From contig CM065695.1 of NCBI GenBank assembly GCA_017654935.2, positions 32,865,873 to 32,929,872 on the forward strand: a stretch of DNA of 64,000 nt, written 5' to 3'. The DNA is from Phymorhynchus buccinoides (taxonomy: Eukaryota > Mollusca > Gastropoda > Neogastropoda > Raphitomidae). Made by a program: the position numbers and the translations under genes. This document shows, piece after piece, positions 56,940-64,000 of this stretch. The notes below the pieces were generated by a model. It was not told the DNA's origin. It worked only from the letters and a program-made list of their open reading frames with translations, and ran no database searches. Each line of letters starts with the position of its first letter. Position 1 is the stretch's first letter.

Positions 56940-57042
56940 GCGGGGGTGGGGGGAGAGAGGATGGAGAGAGAGAGAGATGAGAGAGGAGAGAGAGAGGAGA
57001 GAGAGAGATGGAGGAGAGAGAGAAGAGAGAGCGAGAGAGGAT

Positions 57043-57074
<32 letters not shown>

Positions 57075-57084
57075 AGAGAAGACT

Positions 57085-57118
<34 letters not shown>

Positions 57119-57273
57119 CAGAGAGGGAGAGAGAGAGAGAGAGTGAGAGAGAGTGAGAGAGATAGCGAGATAGAGAGAGACAGAGAGAGAAGATAGATAG
57201 AGAGATAGATAGATTAGAGAGAGAGAGAGAGAGAGAGAGACGAGGAGGAGAGAGGACAGGAGAGAGACGATGA

Positions 57274-57336
<63 letters not shown>

Positions 57337-57415
57337 AGAGAGCATTTGAACACTGAAAAAGGAAATTTCATAAGGATAAAGATTGTAGGCGATGCCTATT
57401 CTTACAATATGTTCT

Positions 57416-57469
<54 letters not shown>

Positions 57470-57850
57470 AGAGAGAGAGACGGAGAGAGAGATAAAGAGA
57501 GACGGAGAAGAGAGAAGAGAGAGGAGATGAGACCGAGAAGGGAACGAGGAGAGAGAAGAGAATGAGAGAGAGACAGAGAAGACGAGCTCATAATTATATC
57601 GACGAGATAAACACCAGATAGAGAGAGACGGAGCGGAGAGAGAGAGAGAGAGAGAGAGAATGAGAGAGAGAGAAGAGAGAGAGAGAGAGTGAGAGAGTGA
57701 GGGAGAGCGAGAGAGAGATGAGAGAGAGAGGGATCGACGAGAAGACCAGAGAGAGACGAGTCATTATATTATATCTGAGGATAAAAAACACAGATCGAGA
57801 GACACGGAATATGAGATGAGAGAGAGATAGAGAGAACCGACGGAGAGGGA
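56940..57850. repeat. GA-rich domain with tandem subrepeats
   Basis: Interrupted (GA)n over 900 bp. AGAGAGACGGAG...GAGACGAG words with ATTATATCGACGAGATAA / ATTATATCTGAGGATAA recur at about 57590 and 57765, so part is an approximately 170-bp duplication. Confidence 0.9.
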
Positions 57851-57939
57851 GATGAGTGGATGTGGGAAGGGCCTCCTAAGGCTTAGTAAGACGAAAAAGG
57901 GAAAAACGTTCTGTATTGCTCGCGGCAACTGTAGTCGTA

Positions 57940-57970
<31 letters not shown>

Positions 57971-58130
57971 CTTCTTCTTCTTTCTTCACCTCTTCTTCTC
58001 CTCCTCCTCTTCTAGATCTTCTTCTTCTTCTTCTTCTTCTTCTTCTTCTTCTTCTTCTTCTTCTTCTTCTTCGTCTTCTTCTTCCCTTCTTCTTCTTCTC
58101 TTCTTCTTCATTCTTCTTCTTCTTCCTTCA
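57940..58130. repeat. (TTC)n microsatellite
   Basis: Nearly 190 bp of TTC with CTCC interruptions; forms triplex-prone polypyrimidine sequence. Confidence 0.95.
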
Positions 58131-58157
58131 TGCAAGGCCATATGGTCATACTAGATA

Positions 58158-58395
58158 AGGTACGTGTGTGTCAGGTTTTCAGCTTTCACTGGGTCTCCCC
58201 CGCTGCATGCAGACGACACATCCGAATTCGGAGGAGCTCAAAAGGAGAAAAATTATTTGGAGAGAGATTGTTCCTTGAGAAAAAAGAAGGCAGCCAGAGA
58301 ATGACAGATGGGCCAATACGTCAGAAAGATTAGTAGATGAGTACAAAGCAAAGGGAAAAGGCAGAGTCGGAGAGAGTGACAGATTAGATGAATCC
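58158..58395 (+). repeat. Interspersed repeat R2, long form, copy 4
   Basis: GTTTTCAGCTTTCACTGGG, TCTCCCCCGCTGCATGC, ACACATCCGAATTCGGAGGA, then AATGACAGATGGGCCAATAC and AAAGCAAAGGGAAAAGGCAG. The 5' part is shared with 60755-60860. Confidence 0.7.
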
Positions 58396-58454
58396 TTGGA
58401 CCGCTTCTGCGATTTTTAGCGCACTAAATGGATTTGAATGGTATATGGTTATGT

Positions 58455-58493
58455 TAACCTTTTCACCGCCAGCCATCTTTGAGCCAATCATCT
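58455..58493. mobile_element. TTAA MITE family C, left part of split copy C6
   Basis: TTAACCTTTTCACCGCCAGC then CATCTTTGAGCCAA, the left 35-40 bp of family C. The right part resumes at 59863 after a LINE. Confidence 0.75.
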
Positions 58494-59862
<1,369 letters not shown>

Positions 59863-60078
59863 TCCATTAAGCTTACTTGCTACAGAAAATATTTCATCTG
59901 AAATATTGTTGGATTTCTCTGACAACATGACACATTAGAAACTAGGGTCAATCTTTACTACCCAAATTTCAGGAACACAATATCGTTGAATAGTAGACCC
60001 TCATTTCAAGAGTTTTAATGACATGGGTGCTAAGTCATTGTGGTGCTAAAATTCAACATTTGCGGTGAAAGGGGAGGG
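59863..60078. mobile_element. TTAA MITE family C, right part of split copy C6
   Basis: TTCCATTAAGCTTACTTGC corresponds to the position where the left part stops. The rest, ATGACATGGGTGCTAAGTCA to GCGGTGAAAGGGG, is the family right half; the final TTAA is changed. Confidence 0.75.
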
Positions 60079-60167
60079 AACAGTATATCGCCTCACTGCA
60101 GCCGGTAGTGGCTAGTTGTTTCCCTTGGATTGCAGACAATGTTACGTTGTTGTTTTTCTTGTTCTTT

Positions 60168-60370
60168 TTAGTCCCCGAGCCGAAGGTTCGGGGAACTATT
60201 GTTTTTGTCTAGTCCGTCCGGTGTCCGTCCGCCTCCGTCCGTTGTCCGGTGTCCGTCCGTCCGGTGTCCGTCCGGCTATTCGTCCGTTTTTCTCAAAAAC
60301 TATTCAGTCTATCATCATCAAATTTGGTATACTAGTTTGCCAGGATGCAAGCTATCCACTGATGTATTTA
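60168..60370 (+). repeat. Interspersed repeat with GTCCGTCCG tandem words
   Basis: GAGCCGAAGGTTCGGGGAAC (a small palindrome) then TCCGTCCGGTGTCCGTCCG repeats and TTTCTCAAAAACTATTCAG. The form is like a mobile element end followed by a short tandem; not identified further. Confidence 0.5.
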
Positions 60371-60754
60371 GTCTAAACATGGGATAAGCCCGCTGTGCCC
60401 TAGGTCCTTTGTGTCACAGGCCCGATATGTCCCACTTCTTTCCGGCCGTCCATCCGTCCGTGCGTGCGTCCTGTTTTCAGTTCTCAATGGTCTCACCGCT
60501 GTGTGTACAGCCGACACATTCCGATTTCGGAGTAGCTCGGCGATGCTGCGAGGGGACTTTGCAGCCGCTCGGCGTTGCACTTGTTCATTTTTTATTTAAT
60601 TTTTTACGAATACGAAATATTGAATGCTTGAAAGCTTTACAACTCCACCAGCATTTCGGGGCGATGCGCGTAGCGAAATACTGGAAAATAACAAACAAAA
60701 ATAATCGGCCGCGAACTTCTTCTTCTTCTTCAGCGTTCCCAGACCATATGGCCA

Positions 60755-61082
60755 TAATGGGTAAGGTACGTATATTATATCCGGTTTTCAGTTTTCACTG
60801 GTCTCCCCCGCTGCGTACAGCCGACACATTCCGATATTGGAGGAGCTCAAAGGAGAACAAATGTTTGGAAGAGCTTTTTGGGGTTTTTTTAAAGGCAGGA
60901 AAAAATGGGCCAATACTTCCGAAAAGATAGTAGATAATAGAAAGCAAAGGGAAAAGGTAGAGCAAAAGAGAGTGTCGGATTAGAGGAAATTACGAGCACA
61001 GAACTTCCAGAAGGTGGGTGAACTATTTTTTGGCAAAAGAGCACCCCCCCCACCCCCCACACGGTATCCCCACGGGGCGCGA
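60755..61082 (+). repeat. Interspersed repeat R2, copy 5 (longest)
   Basis: CCGGTTTTCAGTTTTCACTG to GGTATCCCCACGGGG, containing all blocks of the R2 family. A further partial start is at 60473-60540. Confidence 0.75.
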
Positions 61083-61388
61083 CAGCGAACAATTTAGTTG
61101 TTTTTGTCCTTCCCTTTTCTCTTTTTATTGTCCATGATAAGAGTCAACGATTAATTGGACGTTAAACTCACCATCACACGTTTCTCTTTTTAAATTTAAT
61201 TTTCTGTTTTTGTTTTCTTTCCTTCTTTCATTCCGTGTTTCGAGTTTGCTCCGGTTATTTTCTTTCACCGAAACCGTAACTCGGAAACGTCTTCAATTTG
61301 CAAACATCATGATCAAATTACTGGGTAAATAAAAGTTAAAGCGTGACGAACTCATCTTATCTGAAGACAATGTTCTTTCTTTCTCTCT

Positions 61389-61389
<1 letters not shown>

Positions 61390-61426
<37 letters not shown>

Positions 61427-61428
61427 GA
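61390..61428. repeat. (TTG)n microsatellite
   Basis: Thirteen TTG units. Confidence 0.95.
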
Positions 61429-62035
61429 CACATTCATTAAACCCGCAGATGTCATACAATGTTCCGTAGGCGACTTTTGGAAATCTGCATGCGATTACAT
61501 TTGTATTTGGTATGGTTACGATTCTTTCTTGTTCTTTTCCTTCTTTTTATTATTATTTTGTTAGCAATAAATATTGTTTATAGACAAACGCACAGACACA
61601 ACAAATTTAACAAAAAACAAACAAATAAGCACCCACCCCCAACCCCAACCCCACCCCCACCCCCGCCTTATAAAATGAAAAACCTTGGCGGAAGTAAGCA
61701 TGAAATTCTGCTTAACGTCCTCCGGTCTGGAACAGACGACATATGGGACATTAGTAGATATAAAGATGGAGGAGGAACGATCCTGGAGGCAATGAGAGAC
61801 CGGAGGCAGTGCAACACAAGAGAAAGTCCCGAATTTTTAACAATACAGGTGTGTGTTAAGTATGAGGGGCGGGAGTAGTAAAAAAGCGCAATGGCAAAGC
61901 ACAAATCATGCGCACACACACATCCAATCTAGAACTTACGCAAGGGAGCTTACCCGTTATTTGATCAGGAAACATTTACGATCCAGAACAGTGTTGTTTC
62001 CCTTGCATTTTACTGCGTTGAATGAATGAGGAGGA
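61429..62035. other. Diverged R1-type repeat and unique sequence
   Basis: AAAGATGGAGGAGGAACGAT, GGAGGCAATGAGAGACCGG and AAAGTCCCGAATTTTTAAC at 61755-61850 correspond to the reverse of repeat R1. No gene. Confidence 0.45.
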
Positions 62036-62645
62036 ATGAAGAGAAGGGAAGAGAAAGGAGCGAGAGAGAGAGACAGACAGAATTGTGAGAGAGAGAGAGA
62101 GAGACGAGGATGAAGATGAGAGAGCGAGAGAGAAGCGAAATGAACGTATGAGTGTGTTAGCGAGGGAAAAAGAGTGAGCACACACAATGAGCTTTTTTAC
62201 ATTGAGAGTCTCAAACAAACATGCAAGAAAATCAATATATTCAACACAAAAATAATGAAGAAGCATGCAAAAAAATGGGCATTTATTTTGAATAAGAAAA
62301 TGCGTAGATGCCTTCAAACCGTCAAGCTATCCGCCACCACGTGCGTATATTCATGCCTGCTTAACGTGAGTGAAGACAGCGAGCGCGAAAAATAATAAGC
62401 GAAGAAGTGTGCGTGAAGGTTGAACAAATAGTGTACAACAGTGTGCGGCGTATCTGGAGGGGGGGGGGGGTTGAGTGCCTCCAGTGTGCTCTGAGAAGAG
62501 ATGAGAGAGAGAGGGAGGAGACGAAGGGAGAAGAGAGGGAGAGAGACGACGGAAGAGAGGAGAGAGAGAGAGAGAGAGCGAGGAAGCGAGAGAGGAAGAG
62601 AGAGAGAGAGAGATGGATGAGTGAAGAAGTTAGGCGGGAATAGAG
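62036..62645. repeat. GA-rich tracts
   Basis: Interrupted (GA)n at 62040-62140 and 62500-62620 around AT-rich sequence. A run of 10-11 G lies at 62459-62470. Confidence 0.85.
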
Positions 62646-62879
62646 ACCAGAGATGAGAAAACAATGAAATAAGAGCAGATTGAGAGGAAACAAACATGCA
62701 AGGTAAATAATATACTTGTTAATAACACAACAAATTAGATAATATCGCATAGAAATCGTCGACATATCAAAAGTGGAAACATTACTTGAAGACAAGAATG
62801 GGTGTTAAACAACATCATTGCTATGTGATGTGTTTAACATAAGAATGCTTAATGGTTACTAGAAAACCTTTTTAAAAAA

Positions 62880-63842
62880 CATTAATGCCCGAGTACACAT
62901 TAAAAGAAGATGAAATAGTGTTCCATAAGCAGCCACCTGAATATACAAGACTAGACATTAAAAAGGTCAACTCTTGGAAGAGGTATTTCTTATACCTAAA
63001 AACATTACGGACAAGGTTAATTTCAAATTTATTTTTTAATGTTGGAGGAGCATTATCGGACATTAATCTAAACATAAAAATTGCTTTGTTGTACACAAGC
63101 TTCCATTTTAGAGGTAAAATTTATAAACGCTGATAATCAGTAAGTGTAAGGGAAGAGGATTTCAGAAGGATCAATTTCAATGCACGTCTATGCAAACTGC
63201 ATAATGGTTTTAAATTTTTCTCGCTTGCCAGATCCCAAATTGTAGAGGCATAGTTGATGTGTGACTGGATATAAGCATTGAAGAAAAGTTTTCGACTCTC
63301 TAAATCAAGAAAATGCTTTATCCTGGAAAGTTGATAGACGTTTTTTGATACTTGATTGCAAACCATAGATATTTGATGGGACCATGAAAGGTAAGACCAT
63401 GAAGGGTAAGATTTTGACGCTTTTGTCTGGTGGTGATAAGTAAGTATTTACATTTCGTGGGGTGTAGCTGCATGTGATTAAATTCGGACCATTCTATTAG
63501 TCTGTTAATGTTATCTTGAAAAGAAATAAAAACGTTTTCCACTTTACTGTCACAGGAGTGTACTGTAGTATCGTCTGCAAACATTTCACATAAAGTCGTT
63601 TGATATAATGGTAAGTCGTTAATATATATTGAGAATAATATAGGACCAAGGATGGAGCCTTGGGGAATACCATAGTTGACAGACATAGTAGAATATTCGC
63701 ATTCATTTAAAGAAACTCGCTGCTTTCGGTCTGATAAAAATGATGTTAGGAGTTCTATGGTATTGTTAGTAATGCCATATATCTTCAGTTTTTTTAGTAC
63801 AAGATTACGATCGACAACATCAAAGGCTTTCATAAAGTCAAC
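62880..63842 (-). mobile_element. 5'-truncated CR1/Jockey-like LINE, RT motifs preserved
   Basis: On the minus strand: KAFDVVDRNLVLKKL, NYGIPQGSILGPILFS, then MFADDTTVHS with the intact FADD catalytic box, NHMQLHPTKCKYLL, a small deletion or duplication around 63375-63415, and the C-terminal YNKAIFMFRLMSDNAPP and SGGCLWNTI. It is the same family as 3310-4468 but with an unchanged active site. It is frameshifted and begins within the RT, so it cannot act. It abuts (GA)n at 63843-63862. Confidence 0.88.
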
Positions 63843-63933
63843 AAGAGAGGGAGAGAGAGAGAGTAGGGGCAGAAGGCTATAAAGAGAGAAAAAAAGAACA
63901 CTGAAAAAAAAGAAGATTTACTCCAATAATCTT

Positions 63934-64000
63934 GTAGCGGCACCATAGCCGATGAGGTTTAACCGAGGCTTGGTTAACTGCTACACTTATCTGTATTATT
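63934..64000 (+). repeat. Interspersed repeat R1, copy cut by the window end
   Basis: GCGGCACCATAGCCGATGAG, TTTAACCGAGGCTTGGTTAA and TGCTACACTTATCTG match the start of 5190-5402. Confidence 0.75.

Noticed and set aside
56328..57044. 238-codon Cys/Leu-rich ORF
   Set aside because: It follows (CTGC)n, (CTGT)n and (CT)n tracts and has no complex sequence except a short tail.

Overview
The window is animal nuclear DNA. Genes are split into short exons with GT/AG introns. Intergenic and intronic DNA is packed with long (GA)n/(CT)n and (GT)n microsatellites, non-LTR retrotransposon fragments, tRNA-derived SINEs and many small inverted-repeat elements (MITEs). The repeat spectrum (CR1/L2/Jockey-like LINEs, antisense SINE heads, TTAA MITEs, GA tracts of 100-240 bp) fits a lophotrochozoan, most likely a gastropod mollusc; that placement is inference. 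Two 500-N blocks (20163-20662 and 48501-49000) are scaffold gaps of conventional size.

Layout. 1-6200: LINE fragments and GA/CT microsatellites. 6478-18674 (+): eight exons of NOP9, a nucleolar Pumilio-repeat protein of small-subunit rRNA maturation, about 525 residues and lacking its C-terminus. The first N gap follows. 21360-45027 (+): the C-terminal half of AFG3L2, the mitochondrial inner-membrane m-AAA protease (end of the AAA ATPase domain, SRH, HEAGH zinc protease domain, C-terminus), in ten clear exons plus one badly corrupted Walker A exon; its N-terminal half is absent. 45-49 kb: probable 3' flank, AT-rich DNA and the second gap. 49-54 kb: weak evidence for exons of a minus-strand gene with spectrin-repeat-like sequence of the kind found in Dbl-family RhoGEFs. 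54-64 kb: simple-sequence tracts, a LINE nested in a MITE, interspersed repeats and one more LINE.

The most unusual observation is that at least nine exon-intron junctions of NOP9 and AFG3L2 are locally tandem-duplicated. Blocks of about 50-200 bp that include the splice site and a piece of exon are repeated 2 to about 12 times inside the neighbouring intron, often keeping intact donor or acceptor signals. In one case the duplication joint lies on a 10-bp microhomology between the exon and a MITE. I know of no described system that does this to most exons of two neighbouring genes. It may be a recurrent mutational process, or partly an assembly artefact.

Other points: a family of four MITEs with perfect 6-bp target duplications, one with an internal empty-site control; a second family with 5-bp duplications; a GC-AG intron; an exon without a visible AG acceptor; a frameshift in the last AFG3L2 exon; and two host exons whose 3' splice pyrimidine tract appears to come from an antisense SINE head.
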